From Bacteroidales bacterium (GTDB taxonomy: Bacteria > Bacteroidota > Bacteroidia > Bacteroidales > UBA3824): a stretch of 64,000 bases of DNA. The stretch lies in assembly GCA_017541145.1 (NCBI GenBank), contig JAFXZT010000100.1:1-64000 (forward strand), written 5' to 3'. The translations under genes were made by a program, and so were the position numbers. This document shows, in pieces, positions 35,027-44,195 of the stretch (position 1 is its first letter; every line of letters begins with the position of its first letter). A model generated the notes under the pieces. That model worked only from the letters and a program-made list of their open reading frames with translations. It searched no databases and had not been told where the DNA came from.

Positions 35027-36331
35027 TTACTTTATTGTTTTCAATCCAAACATAAAAGCATACAACGGGTAGTTAAATACATTTTTGGTTTGATTGAATG
35101 GCAGAGCAGATATTTTACAAGCATATTGCGGCTGGTATTTATTACAGAAAAACGCAAAACTCTTGGCTTGAAGGTTTTCTCCGGCTTTTACTTCGATAGG
35201 AATTGTTTGTCCGTTGTTTTGGATTACAAAATCTACCTCGCTGGTGTTGCGTTCGTTGGTCCAATAACTGATATAGTCGCAATTCATAGCGGTAAGTTCC
35301 TGCATAACAAATTGTTCTGTGATTGCACCTTTGAACTCTGTGAATATTCTGCTTTTGTCTGCCACGATATCGTAACTCAATCCTGTAGCGGCACACAGCA
35401 ATCCTGTGTCAACCATATAAAGTTTGAACGCAGCAGCATCTTGATACGCTATGAGCGGCATTTTAGGAACTTCCACACGTTGAGATTTCAAAATTAAACC
35501 GCAGTTTATCAGCCACATAATCGCCAACTCAAAATCTTTGGCACGTGCACCTTCGCGCAATACTCCATAGACAAATTTTTTGTTTTCTTTCGATAATTGT
35601 GCCGGTAACGAATTCCAAACCATTGTAACGCGGGGCACTTGTAAATCTGGAATATGTTTAGAAAAATCTGCTTGATACGAATTAAGGATGTCGTGTTGTT
35701 TGTCCCTTACTGCAAAATAATCTTGAGTATCAACCCATTTTTGTACAACTTCCGGCATTCCGCCAATCACCATGTAGGTACGTACAAGGCGAATGAGTTC
35801 GTCATGAAATGTTTTTAGAATATTCCATTGACAATTGCTTAATGCATTATACATCAAATCTTTACCGGTTGCTAAAACAAACTCGCCGAATGTCATCGGA
35901 TGAAGTTCCAAGAAGTTGACTTTGCCAACGGGGAACGATTGGTTTTCGTGCATAGATATGCCCAACAGCGAACCTGCTGCAACTACGGCATATTGTGGGG
36001 CATTTTCACAAAAATATTTCAATGATGTAACTCCGCTTTCTACTGCCTGAATTTCGTCGAAGATTATCAACGTGTTGTCAGCATCGATTTTTTTGCCGTG
36101 ATAGAGTTCTATGGTTGAAATAATTCTCTGAGTATCAAAATCTTCAACAAACAAATCCTTGAAACGCTTTTCATACTCAAAGTTGATATAAACGGTTTCA
36201 GCAAAATATCTTCTGCCAAATTCTTTCATCAACCAAGTTTTGCCGGTTTGTCTTGCTCCTTTGATAATCAGAGGTTTGCGGTCTGATTTATTTTTCCATT
36301 CAGCTAATTGCTTAATTGCCGTGCGTTCCAT
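35027..36331 (-). CDS. AAA-family ATP-binding protein with DUF4143 C-terminal domain
   Basis: This 434-aa cytoplasmic protein begins with an AAA_14-type ATPase domain: Walker A GARQTGKT (Gly25-Thr32), Walker B TLIIFDEIQ (Asp92-Glu93) and a sensor motif VVAAGSLLG. The C-terminal DUF4143 domain (about 230-434) ends in a PD-(D/E)XK-like pattern, EVDFVI (365-370) and IEVKAG (379-384). This large family is common in Bacteroidota and archaea, often in variable regions, and its function is not established; it is not an ordinary helicase or transporter. The gene lies between two different tandem repeat arrays and has a textbook promoter. Confidence 0.85.
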   Translation of the reverse strand: MERTAIKQLAEWKNKSDRKPLIIKGARQTGKTWLMKEFGRRYFAETVYINFEYEKRFKDLFVEDFDTQRIISTIELYHGKKIDADNTLIIFDEIQAVESGVTSLKYFCENAPQYAVVAAGSLLGISMHENQSFPVGKVNFLELHPMTFGEFVLATGKDLMYNALSNCQWNILKTFHDELIRLVRTYMVIGGMPEVVQKWVDTQDYFAVRDKQHDILNSYQADFSKHIPDLQVPRVTMVWNSLPAQLSKENKKFVYGVLREGARAKDFELAIMWLINCGLILKSQRVEVPKMPLIAYQDAAAFKLYMVDTGLLCAATGLSYDIVADKSRIFTEFKGAITEQFVMQELTAMNCDYISYWTNERNTSEVDFVIQNNGQTIPIEVKAGENLQAKSFAFFCNKYQPQYACKISALPFNQTKNVFNYPLYAFMFGLKTIK

Positions 36332-36363
36332 AATGTGTTACGATTTTGTGGTGTTTATCACTA

Positions 36364-36394
36364 CAAATTTACAGACTTTTTTATGAATAAACAA
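36364..36394 (-). promoter_or_regulatory. Promoter of the AAA/DUF4143 gene
   Basis: Minus strand: -33 TTG (36394-36392), 20-nt spacer, -7 TAAATTTG (36371-36364). It is the best promoter match in the window. The 34-bp repeats begin 7 nt upstream of the -33 element. Confidence 0.75.
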
Positions 36395-36400
36395 TAGTTT

Positions 36401-36502
36401 CTATGAAGAAAGTGTTGTTGAAATACACTTTTATCTATGAAGAAAGTGTTGTCGGACTACACTTTTATCTATGAAGAAAGTGTTGTTGGACTACACTTTT
36501 TA
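36401..36502. repeat. Three tandem 34-bp repeats with a dyad, upstream of the ATPase promoter
   Basis: Copies start at 36401, 36435 and 36469, each opening CTATGAAGAAAGTGTTGT and closing in TACACTTTT. Inside each unit AAAGTGT pairs with ACACTTT, and GT/AC can extend the stem. The units differ at a few bases in the loop. They sit directly upstream of the ATPase promoter, where operators would be expected. The gap from 36503 to 36735 holds the terminator at 36594 and a small hairpin ATGTCC/GGACAT (36629-36652), otherwise nothing recognised. Confidence 0.95.
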
Positions 36503-36593
36503 CAGAGAAAAGTATAATTACATCATTTTCTGTTCAATTTTCAGAGGTAAATATTCATGTTGTAATGAGGAGAAATTGTTTTACTTTATACAA

Positions 36594-36625
36594 AAAATGC
36601 CGACTGAATTTTCAGACGGCATTTT
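36594..36625 (-). terminator. Terminator downstream of the MBL hydrolase gene
   Basis: AAAATGCCG-A-CTGAA (36594-36608) pairs with TTCAG-A-CGGCATTTT (36611-36625). On the minus strand it is followed by a T-run, fitting the end of the aspS-MBL operon. Confidence 0.75.
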
Positions 36626-36735
36626 GGGATGTCCGGCATGTATGATGGACATTTTTATTTTATAATTTTTGTAAATGAATTTTCTTTTTTATTTTGACTG
36701 ATATTGGTTTTGTCCGTGTAGTAAAAGTTATGATA

Positions 36736-37377
36736 TTATATAACTTCAAAAAACGGATTTTCAGTAGTTTCGATACCTACAGAAGTAGGTTCGCCGTGAC
36801 CCGGAAATATTTCGTAAAGACTGTCAAATCTTAAAATCTTGTTTCTGATGGATGCAATCTCTTCGTCGTAATCTCCAAACGGCAAGTCAGTACGACCGAT
36901 AGTACCTTTAAAAAGTGTATCACCGGACATCATAAATTTGTCGGTTTCGGCATAAATTACTTGACCGCCGGGTGTATGTCCCGGAGTTTCAGTGCATTTG
37001 AGTATTGAGTTACCGAATTTCAATTCTGTACCTTCGCTGCACGGAATATCTATTGTGATAGGTGTATTGATATCCCAGCCCCATTGTTTCGCGAGTTGAG
37101 CGGCATTTTCCAAAAAGAAATTGTCTTTGGGATTTGCTGCAAAAGGTATATTGTATTTTTGTTTTAGAAAATTTATTCCAAGTATGTGGTCGCTATGACA
37201 ATGTGTATTGGCTATCAATACGGGTTTCAACTGTAATTTTTCGAGGTGTTGTACAAGAAAATTTTGTTCGTTGTTGCTGTAACAGCCCGGATCTATGATA
37301 ACACATTGTTTAGTATCATCGTAGATTACGTATGTATTTACCTCAAAAAGGTTGAAACGGAAAAATTCTATTTTCAT
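36736..37377 (-). CDS. MBL-fold metallo-hydrolase (glyoxalase II-like)
   Basis: This 213-aa cytoplasmic protein has the metallo-beta-lactamase metal site THCHSDH (His59, His61, Asp63, His64), a second histidine in ETPGHTPGG, the bridging Asp in MSGDTLF and a final histidine in FPGHGEPT. This is the hydroxyacylglutathione-hydrolase-like subgroup, commonly annotated as a general thioesterase. The start codon overlaps the stop of the preceding small gene by 4 nt (ATGA), so translation is probably coupled. The substrate is unknown. Confidence 0.88.
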   Translation of the reverse strand: MKIEFFRFNLFEVNTYVIYDDTKQCVIIDPGCYSNNEQNFLVQHLEKLQLKPVLIANTHCHSDHILGINFLKQKYNIPFAANPKDNFFLENAAQLAKQWGWDINTPITIDIPCSEGTELKFGNSILKCTETPGHTPGGQVIYAETDKFMMSGDTLFKGTIGRTDLPFGDYDEEIASIRNKILRFDSLYEIFPGHGEPTSVGIETTENPFFEVI

Positions 37378-37715
37378 AGCTTGGTTAGTATTTCGTTCAG
37401 TTTGGTGATAAGTGTCGGAATAAAATGTTTGCTTACATATAGTATTTTAGACAAGTCTTTTTCTCTGAAATCATTGTTTATGATATCAGTGAAATACTTG
37501 ATTTCTTCTTGTGAAATTATTGAATCTTTAATGTCTTTATCTGTTTTCATGTAAGTTTCAATAATTACCACGATATTCATGTAGACGTTGTCAAGAACAA
37601 AATCTTGATCTTTGATTTCGTCTGCAATAGAATAATCAGATGTTACAGACATGATATTTTTACATGCCTGCAACATCTGAGATATTAAGCTTTTTACCTG
37701 TTCGGGATTATTCAT
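37374..37715 (-). CDS. Small helical protein of unknown function between aspS and the MBL gene
   Basis: I do not recognise this 113-aa protein. It is soluble, without signal peptide or cysteine pairs apart from one Cys at residue 18, and looks fully helical with charged surfaces. Its start overlaps the end of aspS by 8 nt and its stop overlaps the MBL start by 4 nt, which supports it as a real gene in one operon. No motif is visible. Confidence 0.75.
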   Translation of the reverse strand: MNNPEQVKSLISQMLQACKNIMSVTSDYSIADEIKDQDFVLDNVYMNIVVIIETYMKTDKDIKDSIISQEEIKYFTDIINNDFREKDLSKILYVSKHFIPTLITKLNEILTKL

Positions 37716-39471
37716 TGGATTTCAATGGAGTAATTGTTAAAGACAACTCATCCAACTGTTCAGGAGAAATAGCAGAAGGAGCGTCAATCATAACGTCGCG
37801 AGCAGCATTGTTTTTCGGGAATGCGATTACGTCTTTTATCGAATCAGAGCCGTTCATAAGAGCCGCCCATCTGTCGAGACCAAAAGCAAGACCACCGTGA
37901 GGAGGTGCACCGAATTTAAATGCGTTGATTAAGCATTCAAATTGAGCTTTAGCCTTTTCTTCGGTGAATCCCAAAAGTTTGAACATCCTTACCTGAAGAG
38001 CTGAATCGTGAATACGGATAGAGCCTCCACCGATTTCGATACCGTTGATTACCAAGTCGTAAGCATTAGCTCTTGCTTCGCCCGGATTGGTTTCAAGAAT
38101 ATCGTAGTCTTCTTTTTTAGGAGAAGTAAACGGGTGGTGCATTGCGTAGAAACGTTGTGTAGCATCGTCCCATTCAAACAACGGGAAATCAACAACCCAA
38201 AGTGGGGCAAATTTGTTTTTGTCTCTGAGGTTGAGTCTGTTACCCATTTCAATACGGAGAACTCCCATTTGATTGAGTACTTGGAGTTTTTTGCCGCAAA
38301 GTATGAAAATAAGGTCGCCGGCTTTGGCTTCTGCTTTGTCTGCAATTGCTTTCAAGTCGTCGGCATTGAAGAATTTGTCAACCGAAGATTTGAATGTGCC
38401 GTCTTCGTTGTATTTGATATAAACGAGACCTTTGGCTCCTACCTGAGGACGTTTTACAAATTCAGTGAGTTCGTCAATCTGTTTTCTTGTGTATCCGGCT
38501 GCGCCTTCTACTGCAATTGAACAGATGTATTCTGTATCGTCAAATACCTTGAAATTGTGACCTTTAGCCACGTCGGTAATATTGTGGATTGTCATACCGA
38601 AACGAATATCCGGTTTGTCAGAGCCGTATTTTTCCATAGCTTCTTTCCAAACCATACGCGGGAATTGAAAATCCATATCGATGTTTCTGATTGTCTTGAA
38701 AAGATGTTTTGCAAGACCTTCGAAAATTTGGAGTACGTCTTCTTGTTCTACAAACGACATCTCGCAGTCGATTTGTGTAAATTCAGGCTGACGGTCTGCG
38801 CGCAAATCTTCGTCGCGGAAACATTTTACAATCTGATAGTAACGGTCGATACCTGCCACCATAAGCAACTGTTTGTATTGTTGCGGACTTTGTGGAAGTG
38901 CATAAAATTCGCCGTGATGAATTCTTGATGGTACTACATAATCTCTTGCGCCTTCCGGTGTAGATTTTATGAGCATCGGGGTTTCTACTTCCATAAAGCT
39001 GTGTCCGTCGAGATATCTTCTTACTTCAAAACTCATTTTGTTTCTGAGTTGAAGACCTTTCAAAATAGGACGGCGACGGATGTCCAAGTATCTGTATTTA
39101 AGCAACAAGTCTTCACCTCCATCGGTGTTGTCTTCTATAGTAAACGGTGGAATTTCAGATTTGTTGAGTATATTAAGTTCTTTAACAATAATTTCGATTT
39201 CGCCGGTAGCGAGATCTTTGTTTTTGCTTGAGCGTTCTGTAACAACGCCTTTTGCTTGAATTACAAATTCACGACCTAATTTTCTTGCTTGTTCGCAAAG
39301 TTCTTTGTTGGTATCGATATTGAAAACCAACTGTGTGATTCCGTAACGGTCGCGAAGGTCGGTAAATGTCATACCGCCAAGATTTCTAACTCTTTGCACC
39401 CAACCGCAAAGGGTAACTTCTTTGTTGACATCTGCAATACGCAGTTCACCACAATTATGTGTTCTATACAT
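37708..39471 (-). CDS. aspS: Aspartyl-tRNA synthetase
   Basis: AspS charges tRNA-Asp with aspartate. This 587-aa bacterial-type enzyme has the N-terminal anticodon-binding OB fold ([24 protein letters not shown]), class II motif 1 (RYLDIRR region), motif 2 ([22 protein letters not shown]), the GAD insertion domain (about 290-420) and motif 3 ([14 protein letters not shown]). Length and motifs are normal. It is the first gene of a three-gene operon with overlapping ends. Confidence 0.97.
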   Translation of the reverse strand: MYRTHNCGELRIADVNKEVTLCGWVQRVRNLGGMTFTDLRDRYGITQLVFNIDTNKELCEQARKLGREFVIQAKGVVTERSSKNKDLATGEIEIIVKELNILNKSEIPPFTIEDNTDGGEDLLLKYRYLDIRRRPILKGLQLRNKMSFEVRRYLDGHSFMEVETPMLIKSTPEGARDYVVPSRIHHGEFYALPQSPQQYKQLLMVAGIDRYYQIVKCFRDEDLRADRQPEFTQIDCEMSFVEQEDVLQIFEGLAKHLFKTIRNIDMDFQFPRMVWKEAMEKYGSDKPDIRFGMTIHNITDVAKGHNFKVFDDTEYICSIAVEGAAGYTRKQIDELTEFVKRPQVGAKGLVYIKYNEDGTFKSSVDKFFNADDLKAIADKAEAKAGDLIFILCGKKLQVLNQMGVLRIEMGNRLNLRDKNKFAPLWVVDFPLFEWDDATQRFYAMHHPFTSPKKEDYDILETNPGEARANAYDLVINGIEIGGGSIRIHDSALQVRMFKLLGFTEEKAKAQFECLINAFKFGAPPHGGLAFGLDRWAALMNGSDSIKDVIAFPKNNAARDVMIDAPSAISPEQLDELSLTITPLKSNE

Positions 39472-39505
39472 TATGAATTACTATTTTAGAAACATTTTAT
39501 GGCTA

Positions 39506-39513
39506 CAAAGTTA
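39506..39513 (-). promoter_or_regulatory. -7 promoter box of aspS
   Basis: Minus strand TAACTTTG, a TAnnTTTG match, 34 nt upstream of the aspS ATG. Confidence 0.5.
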
Positions 39514-39580
39514 CAAATAATTTTGATATTTAAACGTTGTCTGAAAATTTATTTTGTAAAAATTTCTTCAATAAATTATT

Positions 39581-39610
39581 TTGTTTTTTTCTTAAATCTT
39601 TTCATTTTTG
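39581..39610 (+). promoter_or_regulatory. Candidate promoter of tadA
   Basis: TTG (39581-39583), 19-nt spacer, CATTTTTG (39603-39610), one mismatch from TAnnTTTG. It lies about 105 nt before the tadA start. Confidence 0.45.
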
Positions 39611-39715
39611 CAGAAAATCATGGTATTATGTTTTTTTCTCTATGATGTTATCCTACTTGGAGGTAAGTATCACGAGTGTAAAATTTTACCGATGATTTGT
39701 TTTTACTAAAAGATT

Positions 39716-40168
39716 ATGACAGACGACGAGAAATTTATGCGGGCAGCTCTTAGTGAGGCTCAGATTGCTTTTGACGAAGATGAAATTCCGATTGGAGCTG
39801 TAGTTGTGGTGCAGGGTAGGATAGTGGCGAGAGCGCATAATCTTACACAGCGGCTTTGTGATGTTACTGCTCATGCCGAGATGCAGGCTATTACGATGGC
39901 AAGTTCTCAGGGCGGAAAGTATTTGCCGGAAGCTACTTTGTATGTTACTGTTGAACCTTGTGTGATGTGTGCCGGAGCTTTGGCATGGTCGCAAATCGGT
40001 AGAATAGTTTACGGCGCTAAGGATATAAAAAAGGGTTATCAGATTGTGGAAAATCTGATAACCCCAAACAAAGTTTCGCTACTGCATCCGAAAACTAAGG
40101 TTACTTCCGGAGTTTTGGAAGATGAATGTGCGGAACTTATGAAAAAGTTTTTTGCAAGTAAAAGATGA
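39716..40168 (+). CDS. tadA: tRNA-specific adenosine deaminase
   Basis: TadA deaminates A34 to inosine in tRNA-Arg(ACG). This 150-aa protein has the cytidine/deoxycytidylate deaminase fold with zinc ligands His53 (HAE, catalytic Glu55) and Cys82/Cys85 in EPCVMCAGA. The following ALAWSQIGRIVYGAKD block is typical of TadA rather than guanine deaminase. It converges on the S74 gene with only 21 nt between stops. Confidence 0.92.
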   Translation: MTDDEKFMRAALSEAQIAFDEDEIPIGAVVVVQGRIVARAHNLTQRLCDVTAHAEMQAITMASSQGGKYLPEATLYVTVEPCVMCAGALAWSQIGRIVYGAKDIKKGYQIVENLITPNKVSLLHPKTKVTSGVLEDECAELMKKFFASKR

Positions 40169-40170
40169 CG

Positions 40171-40200
40171 GGCGGAGAATTTTTCCGCCTTATTTCTTTT
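40171..40200 (+). terminator. Terminator after tadA
   Basis: GGCGGA (40171-40176) pairs with TCCGCC (40184-40189), followed by a T-rich run. It overlaps the stop codon of the convergent S74 gene and may serve both directions. Confidence 0.6.
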
Positions 40201-42139
40201 CCAATGCGTTTACTCTCTTGATTAATTCTTCGAGAGTAGATTTCAATTCTTCGTTTTCTTGTTTAAGATCTTTTATTTGGTCTTGTTGTTCTTTTATTGC
40301 ATTGGTTAATACCGGAATTACGCCGATGTAGTTTATTGTTTTGTAACCGTCAGCACCTTCCGAAACCAATTCCGGAATTATCTTTTCCATTTCTTGAGCT
40401 ATGAAACCGTATTGCATTTTGCTTTCGGCAGAAGGTCTTTTTGTTTTGTCCCAATAGAAATTCACACCTCTCATTTTCAATACTTTTTCAAGGCAGTTGT
40501 TTGTTGTGCTGATGTGGCTTTTGAGACGAACATCTGAACTGCCGTTTAATGTTCCGGACAAAGTTGCATTACCGGTTTTTAATACTTCAAAAACATTGGT
40601 ACGATTTGTTTCATCTTTACCAGTTCCATTGCCTACAATGAATAAGGCATCATCATTTTTTTTATTGTATTTTCCACAAAGTAATTGATTGTCTGTTGAT
40701 GAGCTTAATCCTATTCCGAAAGCAAAAATTTGTCTGCCACTTATTGTAATAGCGCGTCCAAAGGCGATGCAATTTATACCAGCAGATGCGTCAGCTTTGT
40801 CTGTGTTATCAGGGTCTCCAAATGCTATACAATTTTGACCTGCTGTTCCATTTTTACCGGCGATGGCACTACTTGCACCATCTTTTATTATTGCACTAGT
40901 TCCGCCCATTGATATGCTACCAGCTGTAAGCCATAAGTGTTGACCATCAGAGTGTATATGTGTCGATGCTGTTGGACTGCCGTCTTTCTTGATATCAAAT
41001 ACATTCGAGGGGTCTCCGCCTATTCCTACATGTTTATCTGTATAAATACCATTAGTTGAGCTTTTCCATACACTTTCAGCAGAACCGGCTTGGTTTATCC
41101 ATTTGCCTTCTGAATATGTTAAAACATCACCGTTTTTCGGTTTGTCTGTTGTGGTAGTTCCTAATTTTACATCTGTTAATTTTTCTAATGAAACAGAAAG
41201 ATTCGATGCTTTCCATTTATCTAAGCTTGCACTATATGTTAAAACTGCGCCGTCGGTTGCTGTGGGAAATGTTATATCTTCTAATAATTTTATGTTGGAG
41301 TTTACCCATTTGGTGCCATTATATTTCAAAAAAACATTTGGTGCTGATATGGACGCAGTTGTTACATCACTTAAATCATTAAGTTTTGTAGCTGTAGATC
41401 CGCCGGAAAAATCTGAGTTCACCCATTTTGTTCCATTGAAAATTAAGTGTTGGTCTTTAGCCGGACTTGATATTGCTACGTCGCCTGTCAGTTCCGAGAG
41501 TTTGGAAACTGAAACGCCACCACCACTTGTTACTGTTTTGGGTGTCCATTTTGTACCGTCAAATGTCAAAACCTGATCTTCTGCTGCTGATGCTACGTCT
41601 ACATCGCTGAGTTCTCCGAGTTTTACGTCAACATTTCCGTTGTCATCTTTGGTAAGTGTCTTGCTGCGTTCTGAAAGGTCGGTTTGTAATGCTACAAGTG
41701 AGTATGGCACGGCTGAAAATTTTGTAATTCCCAAGTCTGTCAAACCGTTGAGATATGATGACGCTCCGAAGTCTACTCGTACTTGCATGTAGTAATACCC
41801 GTCGGTAACGTCCAACCATTTGATGTCCGAGTAAGACGATACTGAACCCTTGTGAGTGTTTTTTGCAGATGAAGAGCCTATTTCGATATTAAACAATCCG
41901 AATTCGTTGGTTGTCGGTGTATGAAGTTCCTGCCAAAGTACGGGGCATGTTTTGCTTTGGTCGCAATCTGTACCTTGCAAGATTGATACTTCTACTGTTA
42001 TATCTTTTTTAGCAACCGGATTGCCGTCGTCGGAATTTATTACTGCCTGATAATTAAAAGAGTTGGGCAAATCTTGTGCAGAAGCTGTTGTTCCTGCGGT
42101 TGCAAGTAATGCCGGTAATATGATTTGTTTAAGTTTCAT
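40190..42139 (-). CDS. Tail-fibre-like surface protein with S74 intramolecular chaperone domain
   Basis: This 649-aa protein has a signal peptide (cleavage near TASAQ, residue 22) and an N-terminal domain (about 25-150, NSFNYQAVINSDDGNPV) seen in Bacteroidota tail-fibre-domain proteins. Five repeats of about 40 residues follow (about 175-350), each with an LSDV/LTDV start and a KW end (DGTKWTPK, NGTKWVNS, YNGTKWVNS, DKWKAS, EGKWINQ). A beta-helix-like part then leads to the peptidase S74 chaperone (about 535-610), with the self-cleavage Ser535-Asp536 in SDVRLKSH, and a leucine-zipper coiled coil (about 612-649). S74 domains trimerise phage fibres; here the context is a T9SS-type operon. Confidence 0.85.
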   Translation of the reverse strand: MKLKQIILPALLATAGTTASAQDLPNSFNYQAVINSDDGNPVAKKDITVEVSILQGTDCDQSKTCPVLWQELHTPTTNEFGLFNIEIGSSSAKNTHKGSVSSYSDIKWLDVTDGYYYMQVRVDFGASSYLNGLTDLGITKFSAVPYSLVALQTDLSERSKTLTKDDNGNVDVKLGELSDVDVASAAEDQVLTFDGTKWTPKTVTSGGGVSVSKLSELTGDVAISSPAKDQHLIFNGTKWVNSDFSGGSTATKLNDLSDVTTASISAPNVFLKYNGTKWVNSNIKLLEDITFPTATDGAVLTYSASLDKWKASNLSVSLEKLTDVKLGTTTTDKPKNGDVLTYSEGKWINQAGSAESVWKSSTNGIYTDKHVGIGGDPSNVFDIKKDGSPTASTHIHSDGQHLWLTAGSISMGGTSAIIKDGASSAIAGKNGTAGQNCIAFGDPDNTDKADASAGINCIAFGRAITISGRQIFAFGIGLSSSTDNQLLCGKYNKKNDDALFIVGNGTGKDETNRTNVFEVLKTGNATLSGTLNGSSDVRLKSHISTTNNCLEKVLKMRGVNFYWDKTKRPSAESKMQYGFIAQEMEKIIPELVSEGADGYKTINYIGVIPVLTNAIKEQQDQIKDLKQENEELKSTLEELIKRVNALEKK

Positions 42140-42157
42140 GATTTTTAATTTTGGTGT

Positions 42158-42643
42158 TTAGATTTTTATTGCTTTTACACTATAATGTATTTTCCCAATC
42201 AAGATTCTGATGATGTAACAGCCTTGTTTTAAAGATGTTGCGTTTATTGTTACTTCATCGTTGTTGTCGCTTGAATTGGAGATGTAATAATCTGTATTTA
42301 TGATTTTACCTGTTGCATCAATCAGTTGAATTGCAGGGGATACCGATTCGTTTTTAGGTTTCGGAAATGTAACCTTCAGTTCGTTGCAAAACGGATTCGG
42401 GTATGCTGTTACATTTATTACTTTGGTTTCTTTGTATTCTGCAATATCTTGATTTTCAGTTATATTTTTACTGACAACAGCATTTCCGATCATTCCGATT
42501 CTGTATGATACCGACAGATTGCCTTTTTTTACGGTATTGCCCGCAGGAGTAGTGCCCAAAGGTGTAATACTCTGGGCTGTAGCTGTTAGCGACAACACCG
42601 AAGTAAAAACCATAATCAACAGATATTTGATGTAGTTTTCCAT
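42158..42643 (-). CDS. Short secreted protein with T9SS type A sorting domain
   Basis: This 161-aa protein has a signal peptide (cleavage near LTATAQ, about residue 24), a short linker, and a C-terminal domain of about 85 residues with the type A sorting-signal pattern: VTAYPNPFCNELKVTF, then IQLIDATGKII, then INATSLKQGCYIIRI and a final basic strand. The passenger is almost absent, so it is mostly a sorting domain. It is the third gene of the minus-strand operon, 30 nt after the PorP-like gene. Confidence 0.8.
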   Translation of the reverse strand: MENYIKYLLIMVFTSVLSLTATAQSITPLGTTPAGNTVKKGNLSVSYRIGMIGNAVVSKNITENQDIAEYKETKVINVTAYPNPFCNELKVTFPKPKNESVSPAIQLIDATGKIINTDYYISNSSDNNDEVTINATSLKQGCYIIRILIGKIHYSVKAIKI

Positions 42644-42673
42644 AGTTTTGTAATCTTTGGGTGATTTTTGTTA

Positions 42674-44191
42674 CTATTCTATATCTTTAATACTCCAACA
42701 AGCCATTACTTTGTTGTTGTTGAGTCTTTCCATCGGTGTATTGCCGTTACCTTTTGAACCTACGGCTTTTATTTCGATTCGTGATGCGTCAATACCTTCT
42801 GTTACCATGTAGGCTTTGATTTTGGCAGCTCTTTGTTCTGCAATTTTTTTGTTGTAACTGTCAGAACCTCTGCCGTCAGTCATTACCATGATAAGAATTC
42901 TTTTTTTCATAAACTCTTTGTTGGTAAGACCTTCGCCTTTCATAAGGGCAACGTAAGCGTTGATACCCGGATACGATGAATGTACAAGTTCTTGTTTAGC
43001 ACCGAATGTTACATTGTTCATCGGGATTGGTTTATTCCAAACCCTTGGGTCGGGTCTTGCTTCAGTTTCCGGGATGTTGGCATTATCCGGCGGAGTAGTT
43101 TTGTCGGAAGGCGCAGGTGTTGTACCACCGAGAGTGCCTTCTTTCTGAGCGGCTTTTATCATGTCTTCAAGACGTTTGATTTCTTCCTCGCGTTTTTCTA
43201 TCTCTTGCTGAAGTTCTTTTGCTAACTTGTTGTCTTTCTTGGTATCAGCAGGGTTGTCGCCATCGTCAAAGAATACTGAAGGTTTCTTGTATTGTTTTGG
43301 TTTTGAAATCAAGAATCCTACCGATACTTCGTGAGTGCCGTTTACAGATTTCGCCAAATCAGAAGTTCCGGTTTCATACTGATAATTTACAGCAATTCTG
43401 TTGGTTGCGGAAAATCCTGCGCCAACTCCAATCCAATTTGCCGAGCAGTAAGAAAGATTTATCCAAGCCCGTTTGTTGTATTTCATGGCGAGAGAGCCGC
43501 GCCAATCCAAACCGCCTTTCATTGCGTAAATTACATCGGCTATCGGTTCTATTTCAAACTTTTCGGATGCATCTATACTATACGAGACTGTACCGAAAAT
43601 TGTTCTGTCAAAGTTTGCTATTCCGTTCTGAAATTTCAAATCCTGACAAATAAGTCTTGGTGCGTTTACACTGAAAAACAATCCTTTTACATTCAACATC
43701 AATGAGAATCCGGCGTCAAAACCGGTTCCCGACAATCCTGCTTGATCTGCCAAAACAGGGTCGATGGTTGCGCTGTATGTTTTTGCGTTTGACAAGTTGT
43801 AAGCCGAGCGGATTACTGCCGGTGAAAGTCCGAAACTAAGATTTACATCTTCGGAGATTTTCAAGTGGTAAGCGTATGTTACCGAGGCGAAAAGATTATT
43901 GAAGTTACCTGATTTTTCGTTGATTATCGAAACACCGTAACCCATATTTTCGCCTAAGTTGCCGTTGACATCAGCGGTAAGTAATTTTGTACCGCCGTCA
44001 ATACCGGTAGCAAAACTTCTGTAGCCGAGCCAGCCTTCGTGATTTTGTGTAAAACCTGCAAATGCCGGTGCTACTGAAAACCGGTTTATATAGTTTTGAC
44101 CGCTTGCATTTATGTACTGAGCATTGGAGTTAGTTGTTAATGACAGTAACATCAATCCTGCGCTTAATATCTTTTTCATCATAGTTTTCAT
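42674..44191 (-). CDS. PorP/SprF family outer membrane protein fused to an OmpA-like domain
   Basis: This 505-aa protein has a signal peptide (cleavage near SNAQ, residue 25) and a PorP/SprF beta-barrel (about 26-300; YINRFSVAPAFAGFTQNHEGWLGYR start). A coiled-coil segment (about 320-350) and a Pro/Thr linker follow, and the C-terminus (about 385-505) is an OmpA-like domain (IAEQRAAKIKAYMVTEGIDASRIEIKAVGSKG). PorP/SprF proteins attach T9SS cargo with type B domains to the surface; the OmpA domain could bind peptidoglycan. It begins 4 nt after the type B protein upstream, which fits a cargo-anchor pair. Confidence 0.85.
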   Translation of the reverse strand: MKTMMKKILSAGLMLLSLTTNSNAQYINASGQNYINRFSVAPAFAGFTQNHEGWLGYRSFATGIDGGTKLLTADVNGNLGENMGYGVSIINEKSGNFNNLFASVTYAYHLKISEDVNLSFGLSPAVIRSAYNLSNAKTYSATIDPVLADQAGLSGTGFDAGFSLMLNVKGLFFSVNAPRLICQDLKFQNGIANFDRTIFGTVSYSIDASEKFEIEPIADVIYAMKGGLDWRGSLAMKYNKRAWINLSYCSANWIGVGAGFSATNRIAVNYQYETGTSDLAKSVNGTHEVSVGFLISKPKQYKKPSVFFDDGDNPADTKKDNKLAKELQQEIEKREEEIKRLEDMIKAAQKEGTLGGTTPAPSDKTTPPDNANIPETEARPDPRVWNKPIPMNNVTFGAKQELVHSSYPGINAYVALMKGEGLTNKEFMKKRILIMVMTDGRGSDSYNKKIAEQRAAKIKAYMVTEGIDASRIEIKAVGSKGNGNTPMERLNNNKVMACWSIKDIE

Positions 44192-44195
44192 TTCT

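Noticed and set aside
35024..35497. Plus-strand open frame (157 codons) opposite the ATPase gene
   Set aside because: Overlaps the conserved DUF4143 coding part; no motif.
36471..36665. Plus-strand open frame of 64 codons
   Set aside because: It begins inside the 34-bp repeats and runs through a terminator hairpin; composition is not protein-like.
38008..38520. Plus-strand open frame (170 codons) in aspS
   Set aside because: Shadow frame of a highly conserved synthetase gene.
40190..42139. Prophage remnant, suggested by the S74 tail-fibre domain
   Set aside because: The protein has a Sec signal peptide and sits in a T9SS-type operon; no capsid, terminase, integrase or other tail genes are nearby.
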